In this document: positions 1-8,063 of the stretch, piece after piece
Layout of the letters: each line of letters starts with the position of its first letter
Position numbering within the stretch: position 1 is the stretch's first letter
DNA from: JAAUTS01 sp038250235
GTDB taxonomy: Bacteria; Verrucomicrobiota; Verrucomicrobiia; Methylacidiphilales; JAAUTS01
DNA: 30,883 bases
Direction: 5' to 3'
Assembly: GCA_038250235.1 (NCBI GenBank)
Contig: JBBSCO010000033.1
Location: forward strand, 1 to 30,883
Notes under the pieces: model-generated
Told to the model about the DNA's origin: nothing
The model's input: the letters and a program-made list of their open reading frames with translations, nothing else
Databases searched by the model: none
Translations under genes and position numbers: made by a program

Positions 1-227
1 AATCTGAGAAATACACCCTTCATCTTGGTATCACCGCACCCAAGCAGGTTAAACCAAGGATGAGTAGAAATAGCTGAAAGAATCTGGGATTATGAGCTCG
101 TTAAATTAAACCTGCCGCGAGCTCCCTTCTTTTACAAACCACGGCCCATCCCTCCACTACTCCCGAAAGGAGATATTTAAGGCGATTCTTCCCGCCGTTC
201 TTGTTTGGGCTGATGTTTTTGAGCGAA

Positions 228-1223
228 CTATGCGGGGCTATTGGCTGTTTGTTGTTGGCTGGCTGTTTCCAGATGGTCCTTAGCAACTTTTTCGATGTCA
301 CTGATACTGGAAACCTGTTGCATGAGGCTGCGGAGTTGGCGTCCGGCGGGCATGCCGCGTGAATAGGCCATGAGTCGCGCGCGGAGGGAATGCATGACGG
401 GGCCTTCGACGCCGCGCCAGGCAACTTCCTGACGGCAATGGTCAATGATCTGGCTCCATCGGACTTCGAGGGAAGGGGGGGGCAGGATTTCGCCGGTCTT
501 CAGGTAATGTTTGATCTGGGCGAAGATCCAGGGTCCGGACATGGCAGCACGTCCGATCATCACCCCGGCTATTTTACTGGTTTGGCGATGTCTTAGGACA
601 TCTTCAACGCAATCAATATCTCCGTTTCCTATCACCGGAATCGAGACGGCTTCGGCCACTTCGGCAATGCGGTCCCAATTGGCTTCGCCGGAGTAACCTT
701 GTTCCTTGGTGCGACCATGGACGGCCAGGGCCTGGACGCCGACGTCCTGCAGGATCTTGGCGGTCTGACAGGCGTTGATGGTAGTCTCGCTCCAGCCGAG
801 ACGGATCTTGGCGGTGACGGGAACGGGCGAAGCTTTGACCACGGCGAGGGCTACTTTTTCGAGAAGGGGACAGTCCTTCAACAGGGCGGAACCGCCGTTC
901 TTGGAAACGACCTTGTTGACGGGGCAGCCGAAGTTGAGATCGATGAAGTCCGGACGCACCCAGTCAACGACGTGTTTGGCCGCTTCGGCCAGGTGTTCGG
1001 GTTCGGCTCCGAAAAGTTGGACGCCGACGGGCCGTTCTTTTTCGCTGAATTCGAGGTATTCCTTGGTGCGTTTGTTTTTGTGCAGGATGCCATCGGCGGA
1101 AACGAATTCGGTGACCAGGACATCGGCCCCGTGTTTTTTGCAGATCTGGCGGAACACGGTGTTGCTGACACCGGCCATGGGGGCGAGGTAGAGCGGGAAT
1201 TGGTTTTTGAACCAAGGTAGCAT
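228..1223 (-). CDS. dusB: tRNA-dihydrouridine synthase, DusB-like
   Basis: FMN-dependent enzyme that reduces specific uridines in the tRNA D-loop to dihydrouridine, using NAD(P)H, in the cytoplasm. The 331-residue protein has the family's N-terminal FMN-binding motif APMAGVSNTVFR (residues 14-25). The catalytic cysteine lies in NFGCPVNKV (Cys100, matching the usual DusB position), and HGRTKEQGYSG and GNGDI lie in the TIM barrel. The C-terminal helical domain follows. Length is normal for Dus proteins. The ATG start at 1223 immediately precedes the conserved PWFKNQFPLYLAPMAG segment. It stands alone on the minus strand; the convergent or divergent neighbours seem unrelated. Assignment to the Dus family is firm; DusB rather than another subfamily is inferred from overall motif similarity. 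Confidence 0.95.
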   Translation of the reverse strand: MLPWFKNQFPLYLAPMAGVSNTVFRQICKKHGADVLVTEFVSADGILHKNKRTKEYLEFSEKERPVGVQLFGAEPEHLAEAAKHVVDWVRPDFIDLNFGCPVNKVVSKNGGSALLKDCPLLEKVALAVVKASPVPVTAKIRLGWSETTINACQTAKILQDVGVQALAVHGRTKEQGYSGEANWDRIAEVAEAVSIPVIGNGDIDCVEDVLRHRQTSKIAGVMIGRAAMSGPWIFAQIKHYLKTGEILPPPSLEVRWSQIIDHCRQEVAWRGVEGPVMHSLRARLMAYSRGMPAGRQLRSLMQQVSSISDIEKVAKDHLETASQQQTANSPA

Positions 1224-1433
1224 TTATTATGTCTAGCAGGGGAATCGGGTTCTGTCGAATGTGGCAAATGAAGGCAGTATAGGATGGCTGCGTGGTGGCC
1301 TTTGAACCCTTCCTTCATGAGATTTTCAGCAGAGCGCCTAATTTGTAAAAGCTGTTCGACCCGGGTATTTAGGATTGGTGAATATAGGCCTTCCTATTAA
1401 TTCGAAAGTTAGAGCCAGTCCCCTTTTGCAAAG

Positions 1434-2057
1434 ATGGCCGCAAGCACGAAGGAGGATCGACCCCGGAAGGTCAGAAAACGTTGGCTGTGGCTTGCCGCAG
1501 GCTTCCTGCTATTTCTGGTGATGGGACCCGGTGTTGTCTTTCTTGACCAGCATTCAAAAAATCCCGCTCAAAAACTTTCCTCATTTCCTGCCTCGAACTA
1601 CTTTCCCGACCATCGGGACTTGGCCGGATTCAGCTTCAAGGTCGTCCTTCGGGTCGAAGCGGATCTGGGTTGGCAGGAAGGCGTGGGTTGGTTGATTGAT
1701 GGCATTTATCCCCGAGAGCGATCGGCGTCCGATTGCGGCTCTGGCCCTGCCGGACTGGCTGAACTGGGTTTGCCGGCCATTTATTACGGCCTACTGGTGT
1801 TGAAGTGGTTTCCTCAAGACACTGGAGTCCTTTCGGCACTATCATATTGTCCGCGCATCCACGGGAACCGTTTTGAATGTCTACCCGGTTTGTCTTTTGG
1901 TTCTGGCCGTTCATTAGCTGCTCTATCTGTCTATGGCTTGTTTATTTGTGCGGAGCAAACGGATAGCGTCCGGATCACCGTGAAAAAACAAAAGGCGCGA
2001 ACCCGGAGGTTCGCGCCTTACTGTTACCAAAGAGGGATTCATTTCCAGGCAGCGTAA
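1434..2057 (+). CDS. doubtful ORF with one N-terminal membrane segment
   Basis: I do not recognise this protein. The first 50 residues look like a real membrane-anchored start: a basic stretch (RKVRKRWLW) followed by a hydrophobic helix (about residues 17-37). The rest is low in recognisable structure, rich in Cys and Ser, and reads through the terminator hairpin at 1992-2019 into the 3' end of the opposite-strand gene. Another frame between about 1690 and 1920 gives a more natural-looking stretch (for example IPESDRRPIAALALPDWLNW) broken by stops. A frameshifted remnant of a membrane protein is therefore as likely as an intact gene. No clear ribosome binding site precedes the ATG. Confidence 0.3.
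   Translation: MAASTKEDRPRKVRKRWLWLAAGFLLFLVMGPGVVFLDQHSKNPAQKLSSFPASNYFPDHRDLAGFSFKVVLRVEADLGWQEGVGWLIDGIYPRERSASDCGSGPAGLAELGLPAIYYGLLVLKWFPQDTGVLSALSYCPRIHGNRFECLPGLSFGSGRSLAALSVYGLFICAEQTDSVRITVKKQKARTRRFAPYCYQRGIHFQAA
1981..2019 (-). terminator. rho-independent terminator of the secreted Cys-His-Asp gene
   Basis: A perfect 12-bp stem (1992-2003 with 2008-2019) has a 4-base loop. Read on the minus strand it is followed by a run of T residues (complement of the A-rich 1981-1993). It lies 20 bp past the stop codon of the minus-strand gene ending at 2039. Confidence 0.85.
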
Positions 2058-2527
2058 GCGGCTCCATTGAAAGAGGCTGCTTTGGAGGCGATAGTGTTGC
2101 GGACAGAGGTCGAGGTGTCCATGCCGGCGATGAAGGTGGCCCATTCCTGGGAATTGTTGCCTTTAAGCCAGATGGGTTTCCATGTCATATTGTCTACGCC
2201 GTAATAGCGTCCGCGTGCATCCTTGAAGACAACCACGGCGTGGGCGCCCTGTCCGCCGGAAATGCCGCTGAGGTGGCTCCAGTCAAAACTGACGCGGTAG
2301 GCTTCGACGCCGGAGGCGTTCATTTTTGCAAAAAGGGCGTCTGCATATTTGGCGCACTCGCCAATCTGGTTTTTGCCGGGAATGGAGCGGTCCTTGGCCA
2401 GCTTCATGCCAAGGTCATTGGCCTGAACTGAGGAGGTGACGAGAAGGCCGAGCATGAATAAAATAGTGATAACGGCCGCTTTTCCCCGCGCGAAGTTTCT
2501 GATGATTGTGTTGATAGTTGTTTTCAT
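2039..2527 (-). CDS. secreted papain/transglutaminase-like protein of unknown function
   Basis: A 162-residue protein with a long N-terminal signal sequence: hydrophobic core at residues 18-35, probable cleavage after VQA at 36. The mature part carries a spaced Cys-His-Asp set: Cys58 in IGECAKYAD at the start of a helix, His96 in GAHAVVVFKD, and Asp112 in YYGVDN. This order and spacing fit the papain-like/transglutaminase-like fold, in which Cys starts a helix and His and Asp sit on adjacent strands. I cannot name a family. It could be a periplasmic peptidase, transglutaminase-like domain or toxin-type effector; no immunity-like neighbour is evident. A purine-rich AAGAGG lies just before the ATG, and a strong terminator follows the gene. 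Confidence 0.75.
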   Translation of the reverse strand: MKTTINTIIRNFARGKAAVITILFMLGLLVTSSVQANDLGMKLAKDRSIPGKNQIGECAKYADALFAKMNASGVEAYRVSFDWSHLSGISGGQGAHAVVVFKDARGRYYGVDNMTWKPIWLKGNNSQEWATFIAGMDTSTSVRNTIASKAASFNGAAYAAWK

Positions 2528-2739
2528 GCCTCTTGTTAATGCAAGAGCCGTGCCAACCCGAAAAGACTGTGTGGAAGTAGTTGAAAGCCAACGACATACA
2601 AAATTTATATATTTCGGGCCTCTGTCGGAGGTAGTGATTCAAGTCAACTAATTTTCTAATGTGTCAACTTGGTTGTCAGTATTTCCGATTTTGCGAACGA
2701 GTCAGGGTGCTAAAACGCAGGACACGGAACGGAAGCACG

Positions 2740-3516
2740 TCAGGCTGTCAACTTTTGCTCGATACGCCGTAAGGCCCAGGCACCCAGCACAACGGTAAAA
2801 ACAATCAGGGCACCGATATGAAAAAGGATTTCCTGCAGATCCCAGGTTCCCCAGGCCGAAATCTGGAGCAGCCGGACCCCGTGATAGAAGGGCGAGAACT
2901 GAACGATGAACCCCAGCACGGGTCTGTCGTCCAAGGGAAAGAAAACGCTGGAGAGGAAATAGATCGGCGCGATGAGAAAGGAATAAACGGTCTGGAACTG
3001 GTTGATGTTCCTTACCTGGGCGGCGGCAATCAGTCCGATGGCACCACAGGGCAGAGATAGAAATCCACCGATGAAGGGGAAGAGGAACAGGGCCCAGGGA
3101 TTGGGAAGAAGCCCCATCACGGCCAGCACCAGTCCGACCCCCGTTGACATGAGGGCAGCGCGGATAAAGAGCCAGAGGAATTCGCCAATTACCAGTTCCC
3201 TCACTCCGATCGGTGTAGTGAGCATGGCCTTGAAGACTGATTCGAAAGTCATCCGAACGTAGAAGCCGTAGCTGCATTCGAAAAAGGCAGTGAAAAGGGC
3301 GGTGGTAGCGATCATGCCCGGGGCGAGATACTGCGCGTAGCTGAGGCCGTTGATCTGGCCGATGAATGGGGAAAGGCCCACGCCAAGGGCGGCCATCATC
3401 AGGGCAGGATCGGCCAGAGTGGGAGAGATGTTGGCCAGGAAATCTTTCCGGTAAACCATCCAGTTGCGGACAACAACATGCCAGCTCAGACGAAGGGGGA
3501 TTAGGAGGTTATTCAT
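2740..3516 (-). CDS. ABC-2 type transporter permease (NodJ-like)
   Basis: Membrane half of an ABC exporter. The 258-residue protein has about six hydrophobic segments and the ABC-2 family look: a cytoplasmic N-terminus, then FIGQINGLSYAQYLAPGMIA, and the conserved late segment FQTVYSFLIAPIYFLSSVFFPLDD before the last helices. Its closest family style is the NodJ/DrrB group of the ABC-2 permeases. The start codon overlaps the end of the upstream ATPase gene by 8 bp, so the two are translationally coupled and should form one complex in the inner membrane. The substrate cannot be read from sequence; NodIJ-like and drug or polysaccharide exporters share this architecture. Confidence 0.92.
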   Translation of the reverse strand: MNNLLIPLRLSWHVVVRNWMVYRKDFLANISPTLADPALMMAALGVGLSPFIGQINGLSYAQYLAPGMIATTALFTAFFECSYGFYVRMTFESVFKAMLTTPIGVRELVIGEFLWLFIRAALMSTGVGLVLAVMGLLPNPWALFLFPFIGGFLSLPCGAIGLIAAAQVRNINQFQTVYSFLIAPIYFLSSVFFPLDDRPVLGFIVQFSPFYHGVRLLQISAWGTWDLQEILFHIGALIVFTVVLGAWALRRIEQKLTA

Positions 3517-4441
3517 TATCGTCGAGATCCCGTCCGGTGAGTTTCAGATAAACATCTTCCAGGTTGGAGGGGCGCAGTTGTAGGGCCTGGATTCCGGAGA
3601 GCTGTTGCAGGTGCATGAGGTCTTCCAGTTTGGGTGCGCGGACACAGCATTGACGCCCCTGATGGAACACATCCCATGCGGCGTGGAGATGGGGGCTTAG
3701 TTTGGATTCTGTATCGTGGCCAAAGATACCGACATAGCCGGGGGCTTCTTTTTCGATCAGTTCACGCGGAGCGCCTTTTCCGACGACGCTGCCTTTGTTC
3801 AATATAACAATACGGTCACAGAGAAGTTCTGCTTCGTGCATGTAGTGTGTTGTAACCAGGACGGTTTTCCCGGCCTGACGGAACGAAAGCACTTTATCCC
3901 AGAGCAGGTGGCGCACGGTGGGATCGAGGCCGGCGGTCGGCTCATCCAGAATCAAAAGCTCAGGATCGGAGAGCAGGGCGCGGACAAAAGTCAGGCGGCG
4001 CTTCATGCCGCCGGAAAGGGTTCGGATGGTGGCATCCTGTTTGTGCTCCAAGGACATGTGGGCAAGGAGTTCCTGGATTCGCGGGAGGGCGGCTTTGGAG
4101 GAGAGGCCGCCAAAGAGGGCATAAATCTTCATGTTTTCGAGAACGGTCAGACCTTCGTCCAATGCGTTTTCCTGAGGCACAACGCCCAGCCGTTCCTTGA
4201 TCAGGCGGGGATTTTTCGCGGGATCATATCCAAAGATTTCCAATTCGCCTTTATCGCGCTCGACCACGCCATAGAGACAGCCAATGAAGGTGGATTTGCC
4301 GGCGCCGTTAGGTCCGAGCAGTCCAACGCATTCGCCTGCACGCAGGTCCAGATCCATGCCTTGCAGAGCTTCGAAATCGCCAAAACGTTTCGTGACAGCA
4401 CGTGCACGGATAATCAAAGGGGTTGATGGAGCGGAAGACAT
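3509..4441 (-). CDS. ABC transporter ATP-binding protein (NodI-like)
   Basis: ATPase subunit partnering the overlapping ABC-2 permease. The 310-residue protein shows Walker A GPNGAGKST (about residues 44-52), a Q-loop in VVPQENALDEGLTV, signature LSGGMKRRL, Walker B LLILDEPTAGLDP and the switch histidine in VTTHYMHEAE. The C-terminal 80 residues form the variable domain typical of NodI/DrrA-like exporters and end with NLEDVYLKLTGRDL, a common closing motif of this subfamily. It is the first gene of a two-gene operon whose permease starts inside its last codons. Export direction is inferred from the family; the substrate is unknown. Confidence 0.94.
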   Translation of the reverse strand: MSSAPSTPLIIRARAVTKRFGDFEALQGMDLDLRAGECVGLLGPNGAGKSTFIGCLYGVVERDKGELEIFGYDPAKNPRLIKERLGVVPQENALDEGLTVLENMKIYALFGGLSSKAALPRIQELLAHMSLEHKQDATIRTLSGGMKRRLTFVRALLSDPELLILDEPTAGLDPTVRHLLWDKVLSFRQAGKTVLVTTHYMHEAELLCDRIVILNKGSVVGKGAPRELIEKEAPGYVGIFGHDTESKLSPHLHAAWDVFHQGRQCCVRAPKLEDLMHLQQLSGIQALQLRPSNLEDVYLKLTGRDLDDNE

Positions 4442-4535
4442 GCGGAATGGTCAGGATAAGTGAACTTTTTAACGAGGCAAGGAGGGAGCCACGCCGAAAT
4501 GTTCTGTCAGTTTAAATAAGAGTAGTCTTTTTCTC

Positions 4536-4610
4536 TGTGGGAGCGACCACGCGTCGCGATTGTTTAAGAGGCGTGGATGGTTTTTCGCGACGCAAGGTCG
4601 ATCCTACACA
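4536..4610. repeat. REP-like palindromic repeat
   Basis: Imperfect inverted repeat in a gene-free stretch. The left arm begins gtgggagcgacc and runs into gcgtcgcga (4537-4559); the right arm is tcgcgacgcaaggtcgatcc (4584-4603) followed by tacac. The arms pair over roughly 25 positions with a loop of about 24 bases. The sequence resembles the GTAGGAGCG-type REP elements scattered in many genomes and usually mobilised by REP-associated tyrosine transposases. No such transposase is in this window. Confidence 0.65.
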
Positions 4611-4806
4611 AGCAAACAAGGAAAGTATTGCAGCCGTGCAGGACAGGGATTTCGGAATTCGTGCAGCCTGCATGAAGCGCCGGAATTCCTTCGATTTTCA
4701 AAAACCGTAAATATTTGCAGGAGAGGCGGTTTGGTTATTGAGGCTTTGTTTGGCACGGTGTTTGCGCCTTTAAAGTATGGTTCCACCAGGAACCGGAAAA
4801 AATACC

Positions 4807-4947
4807 ATGAAACAAATCGATAAATGCTCCCAGCCCGTCAACCGAAAGAAAAGTGAAAGCGGAAAGATAGGGTGGATTTTTCTCTGGCTGATCGGCGTGC
4901 CGATTCCCGTGCTATTGATTCTGTTCGTATTGCGCGGTTGCACCTAG
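4807..4947 (+). CDS. 46-residue single-span membrane protein
   Basis: Small ORF with a polar N-terminus (residues 1-20, rich in Lys, Ser and Cys) followed by one strongly hydrophobic span, GWIFLWLIGVPIPVLLILFV (residues 22-41). It ends with a short basic Cys-containing tail, RGCT. Peptides ending in this IPxPxLLILFxLRGC pattern recur as unannotated small membrane proteins in other bacteria (from memory; function unknown). The start codon is preceded by a purine-rich GGAAAAAATACC. Codons are regular and the hydrophobic block is unlikely by chance. It has no obvious partner gene; flanks are gene-free for about 110 bp downstream and 365 bp upstream, where the REP-like hairpin lies. Confidence 0.7.
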   Translation: MKQIDKCSQPVNRKKSESGKIGWIFLWLIGVPIPVLLILFVLRGCT

Positions 4948-5061
4948 GGCAGGGCGTCTATTCCCTGGAAACACAGCCAAGAACCTGACGGGATTACAGT
5001 TGTGCTTACGTTCAAGGCTTGCCAAACACGGTGTAGCCAACAGCATTCCGATTTTAAAAAT

Positions 5062-5562
5062 TCAGGCCAGAATTTTAGCCATTAACCACTCGTCGACAAA
5101 CTGGTTTCCGATAAGGCGTGCCTCGCGTCGTACACCTTCGCGTTCATAACCAAGTTTGAAATAGAGATTGATCGCGGCTTCGTTGGAGGCCAGCACGGTG
5201 AGTTCCAGACGGCGAACGCCGTTTTGCCGCGCCCAGAGTTCCAGTGAAAGAAGAAGTCGGGTCGCGATGCCTTTTCGATGCATGATTTGGACAACTTCGA
5301 CCACGACGATGGCGACATGGCGGTCGATGCGGAGTTCACCGCCCAGGGCCATGGCGTAGCCGGCCCATTCTTCCCCGGAAAGCGCGGCCAGAACCTCACT
5401 GTTGCCGGAGTTCCGGATCCAGGCCAATTGCGCAGCCTGCTCTTCGACCGTTTGGATGGCTTCACCCGATTGATAGAGAAGTTGATCGCGCTCCGTTTCA
5501 ACACGCTGGGTGAGCTGCAGGAGGAGTTCCGCTTCGCTGGTTTCGACGCGGCGGATGTCCAT
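5062..5562 (-). CDS. GNAT-family N-acetyltransferase
   Basis: Acetyl-CoA-dependent acetyltransferase of 166 residues, of RimI/RimL-like style. The acetyl-CoA pyrophosphate-binding motif is MHRKGIATRLL, followed by the helix WARQNGVRRLELTV, and the C-terminal motif B NEAAINLYFKLGYEREGVRR is complete. The N-terminal part has the usual EAIQTVEEQ and AALSGEEWAGYAM strands. Substrate is not predictable. The start lies 5 bp after the stop of the NlpC/P60-like gene on the same strand, so it is probably the second gene of that operon and translated by coupling. Confidence 0.9.
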   Translation of the reverse strand: MDIRRVETSEAELLLQLTQRVETERDQLLYQSGEAIQTVEEQAAQLAWIRNSGNSEVLAALSGEEWAGYAMALGGELRIDRHVAIVVVEVVQIMHRKGIATRLLLSLELWARQNGVRRLELTVLASNEAAINLYFKLGYEREGVRREARLIGNQFVDEWLMAKILA

Positions 5563-5567
5563 CGTGG

Positions 5568-6242
5568 TCAGTTCGGATGGATAGTGGCTTTACCCGGGAT
5601 TTCGGCCAGCTGCGGCATGATGCGCGGGGGTTCCGGGCGGAGCATCCGTCCGAAGCCGACAAAGCGGCCTTTGCGGACGGTGTTGCCAAAAAAGTCTCTC
5701 ACTCCTCCCATGGGAGCATTGGCGTTGAAGGTATACACGTCGACCCCTCCGCTCTTGGTGACTTCGCCGCGGCTGCGGCTGGCGGAGCCGACCATTTTGG
5801 CCGTTCCATCAGCGGTGCGTCCGAGATAGATCATCACGTGGGTGATCGGGGGGCTGCGTTTGATATCGTAGGTCCATTCCCAAAAAAGCAGGTCGCCGGA
5901 ACGCAGTTGCGAAACCAAAGTTTGTTGGTCTACTTCGCCGCCCTGGAGGCGGGGGGCATAGGAAATCAGGCCCTGTTTTTTCAGCATGGCATACTGGGAG
6001 GAAGCGACCCGCGGGATATCCAGTCCAAAAACCGCTTTATAAATGTAACGGGAGGTGTTGGAGCAATCCATCATCCAGCTGTTTGCTTCGCGGGGAGGCC
6101 TCCAGCTTTCCTGGTAAGCAATATCTTTACGGCCAAGAAGCCGCGCCGTCTCAACCAGGCTCACGTGCTGTTCAGGCAAAAGCTGGGCCCGAACCGGTTC
6201 GGCCACAAACAAAAGCAGAAGAAGAATGGAAATATGCTTCAT
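5568..6242 (-). CDS. secreted NlpC/P60-like peptidase
   Basis: Probable periplasmic cysteine peptidase acting on cell-wall peptides. The ATG at 6242 was chosen because it begins a clean signal peptide (MKHISILLLLLFVAEPVRAQ, cleavage near residue 19). The open frame upstream, extending to 6329, has no such feature. The 224-residue protein has the NlpC/P60 order: catalytic Cys60 in WMMDCSNTSRYIYKA, SQYAMLKKQG, the SGDLLFW strand, and the catalytic His135 in ITHVMIYLG. The third catalytic position is not clear to me. The C-terminus extends past the domain with a Pro-rich tail. It is followed after 5 bp by the GNAT gene. Confidence 0.85.
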   Translation of the reverse strand: MKHISILLLLLFVAEPVRAQLLPEQHVSLVETARLLGRKDIAYQESWRPPREANSWMMDCSNTSRYIYKAVFGLDIPRVASSQYAMLKKQGLISYAPRLQGGEVDQQTLVSQLRSGDLLFWEWTYDIKRSPPITHVMIYLGRTADGTAKMVGSASRSRGEVTKSGGVDVYTFNANAPMGGVRDFFGNTVRKGRFVGFGRMLRPEPPRIMPQLAEIPGKATIHPN

Positions 6243-6348
6243 TTTTACGTATAATACAGTAAATATTATGAGAGTCAACAACTGCTGAGGGGGCTGAGGG
6301 CAGTAATATATGCGCCTCAAACAGTGCAACCTCTTGCCGAAAAGAAGC

Positions 6349-6711
6349 TTAGTCTATGAGGATGGTGTCCTCATGCTCATAGCCCGGGGAGCAGCAACAG
6401 AGTAAAACCAGCGGTTCGGATCCGGTGTTGGTCAGTTGATGGGCTTTGCCGGGAGGAATGGCGATCGCGTCCAAGGGCTTAATCATCGATTTTTCATCTT
6501 CGATTTCCATCAATCCGGAACCTTTCAGGATGTAGTAGATCTCTTCCGACTTGGGATGGTAATGGCGTGTAGTTGAAGTGCCTGGAGGCAAGGTTGCCTC
6601 GGCCAGGCTTTGGTTGCGGATGGACGAGTTCCGATAAGCCAATAATTCACGAATTTCTGAGCCGTCTTTGGTGATGAAGGGAGTGGTTTGATTCCGGTTG
6701 ATGAGATCCAT
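6349..6711 (-). CDS. cupin-domain protein
   Basis: Single-domain cupin of 120 residues. Cupin motif 1 is seen as TRHYHPKSEEIYYILKGSG (metal ligands His, His and Glu) and motif 2 as PPGKAHQLTN (His ligand), so the metal site looks complete. The protein could be a sugar or small-molecule isomerase, dioxygenase or binding protein; single-domain cupins are too diverse to assign. The ATG at 6711 gives MDLINRNQ; a TTG two codons upstream (6717) is the alternative start. The intergenic DNA upstream carries a GCAAAGACGC-type repeat. Confidence 0.88.
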   Translation of the reverse strand: MDLINRNQTTPFITKDGSEIRELLAYRNSSIRNQSLAEATLPPGTSTTRHYHPKSEEIYYILKGSGLMEIEDEKSMIKPLDAIAIPPGKAHQLTNTGSEPLVLLCCCSPGYEHEDTILID

Positions 6712-6720
6712 AAGCAAGAT

Positions 6721-6750
6721 TTAACGCCAAGACGCAAAGAAGCCAAGAAG
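6721..6750. repeat. short interspersed GCCAAGACGCAAAG-type repeat
   Basis: The stretch contains gccaagacgcaaagaagcc. Related tracts occur at 23137-23153 (ccgcgtctttgcgttaa) and 29909-29930 (ctcgcgcaaagtcgccaag and following bases), always between genes. Such low-complexity GCAAAG/GCG tracts recur in many bacterial genomes; the role is unknown. Confidence 0.45.
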
Positions 6751-6863
6751 CTATCTGAATGAGGGGTCAAACCACCAAAAAAAGAGGCGTTACCGGTCTC
6801 AACAGAATGGGTTCTAAATCTGCGCCCTTGGCGTCGTTGCATCTCGGTGTTAGAAGTTTCTGC

Positions 6864-7397
6864 ATGACTATCACGGAACGCCTCAATGTTTATCTTTCCC
6901 AGACACCTCAAGTGGAAGAAGCAACCTTCGTTGCTCCCTCGGCTGATCTGATGGGGGCGGTCACTCTGGGAAAAAATGCGAGCGTCTGGTATCAGTGTGT
7001 CCTGCGCGGCGATATCAACACGATTGAAATCGGGGAGGGAACCAACATCCAGGACGGAACCGTGGTTCATCTCGCGGACGCGCACGGGGTATTTATTGGA
7101 AAGTATTGCACCATCGGTCATCAGGCCATGATCCATGCCTGCCGAATCGGTGATGAGTGTCTCATCGGCATGAGCGCCACCATTCTGGATGGAGCGGTCA
7201 TCGGGAATCAATGCATCATCGGAGCGGGAGCTTTGGTGACCAAGAATACGGTGGTTCCCGATGGATCGATGGTTCTGGGAACCCCGGCCAAAGTGATCCG
7301 GCCCCTGACGGAAGATGAAAGAAAAGGCCTGAAGAGCTGGGCGGAAAAATATGTTCAGGTGGCCCACGCGCATGCGGCGAAAATGGGGAGTGGTTAG
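6864..7397 (+). CDS. gamma-carbonic anhydrase family protein
   Basis: Left-handed beta-helix hexapeptide-repeat protein of 177 residues, of the YrdA/PaaY/Cam-like family. The hexapeptide repeats run from about residue 20 to 150. The three zinc-ligand histidines of the gamma-class are present: one in TVVHLADAHG and two in IGHQAMIHACRIG. The substrate-side residues RGDINTIEIGEGTNIQDG are also conserved. The ATG at 6864 was chosen because homologs begin close to this point and the 35 residues encoded upstream are unlike the family. Enzymatic carbonic anhydrase activity is not certain, since many YrdA-like members are inactive. The C-terminal helix KGLKSWAEKYVQVAHAH fits the trimerising family tail. 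Confidence 0.92.
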   Translation: MTITERLNVYLSQTPQVEEATFVAPSADLMGAVTLGKNASVWYQCVLRGDINTIEIGEGTNIQDGTVVHLADAHGVFIGKYCTIGHQAMIHACRIGDECLIGMSATILDGAVIGNQCIIGAGALVTKNTVVPDGSMVLGTPAKVIRPLTEDERKGLKSWAEKYVQVAHAHAAKMGSG

Positions 7398-7437
7398 TCC
7401 ATTAAGGAATCTGGTAATTAAGCGAAAATGAGTTGTT

Positions 7438-8063
7438 ATTCCCGAACTCGATAAAATCCAAGAAGCTTCGAAAAAGCAGTTCGACCAGTAGAGCGCGAAC
7501 TACGGGAAGTCTCTTATTTCAAGCAAGACGGACGACATCCGCCCCGCCCTGGCCTTGGAAGAAGGCCTGAACGTGGGCACCCGCCGCCACGAAGCGTAAA
7601 TACTCCCCTATCCTGATGTTAGGTTTGATCTGGTCACTTGCCGGGGGGCAGGACACCACTTTTCCTGTCCAGCGTCGTTTGTGATGGAATCGGCTCGCAT
7701 GTTGAAATCTGGCGGGCACTTGTTATTGATCGATGGAACAGTGGATGACGGGTATCTGGAAACCGAGGCTTGGTCGCATTCAGTGGAGAAGCTGCGCGAT
7801 CCCTCACAGAACCATTTCATTACACCCTTGAAGTGGATGCATCTTTGCGGGTCGTGAACAGGGAACTAGAGCCTTTCAAGCAACCGGAGCTGCTCTGGTA
7901 TATTGAGGCGGCAGACACGCCTTCGGAAAACCGGGAAAAAGTGTTGGAACCAATCCGTCAGGTGCCCGGCGAGACCCAGAAACTTTTCAACGTGAATCCT
8001 GATGATGAACGCAAAATAACCTGGTGGTGGCAGCGTCCGGTGGTGGTCGCGGTCAAACACTGA
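7438..8063 (+). pseudogene. SAM-dependent methyltransferase remnant (nonsense, deletion and frameshift)
   Basis: Remains of a class I methyltransferase of the UbiE-like type. The N-terminal part reads ELDKIQEASKKQFDQ, then an in-frame TAG (7489-7491), then SANYGKSLISSKTDDIRPAL, where intact relatives continue without a break. A second in-frame stop (TAA, 7597-7599) follows, and the glycine-rich SAM-binding segment is missing, which implies an internal deletion. The same frame then resumes with LPYPDVRFDLVTCRGAGHHF and MLKSGGHLLLIDGTVDDGYL. A frameshift near 7830-7857 moves the C-terminal part (ELEPFKQPELLWYIEAADTP ... WWWQRPVVVAVK) to another frame, open from 7770 to 8063. No usable start codon was found. 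Four independent lesions make this a dead gene. Confidence 0.85.

Noticed and set aside
1..227. Left edge of the window, including a gagctcg/cgagctc inverted repeat at 94-124
   Set aside because: No coding frame of note, and the 7-bp repeat with a 17-base loop and no T run is too weak to call a terminator.
699..1220. 173-codon plus-strand open frame opposite dusB
   Set aside because: Antisense shadow of a conserved gene; Gly/Asp/Phe-rich composition typical of reversed coding sequence.
4560..4823. 87-codon plus-strand frame
   Set aside because: Begins inside the REP-like hairpin and overlaps the better small ORF at 4807 in another frame; composition is random-looking.
5278..6254. Long plus-strand frames opposite the GNAT and NlpC/P60 genes
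   Set aside because: Antisense of two genes with clear motifs; no conserved features of their own.
6525..7373. 282-codon minus-strand frame
   Set aside because: Opposite the gamma-carbonic anhydrase gene and overlapping the cupin; composition is unlike protein.
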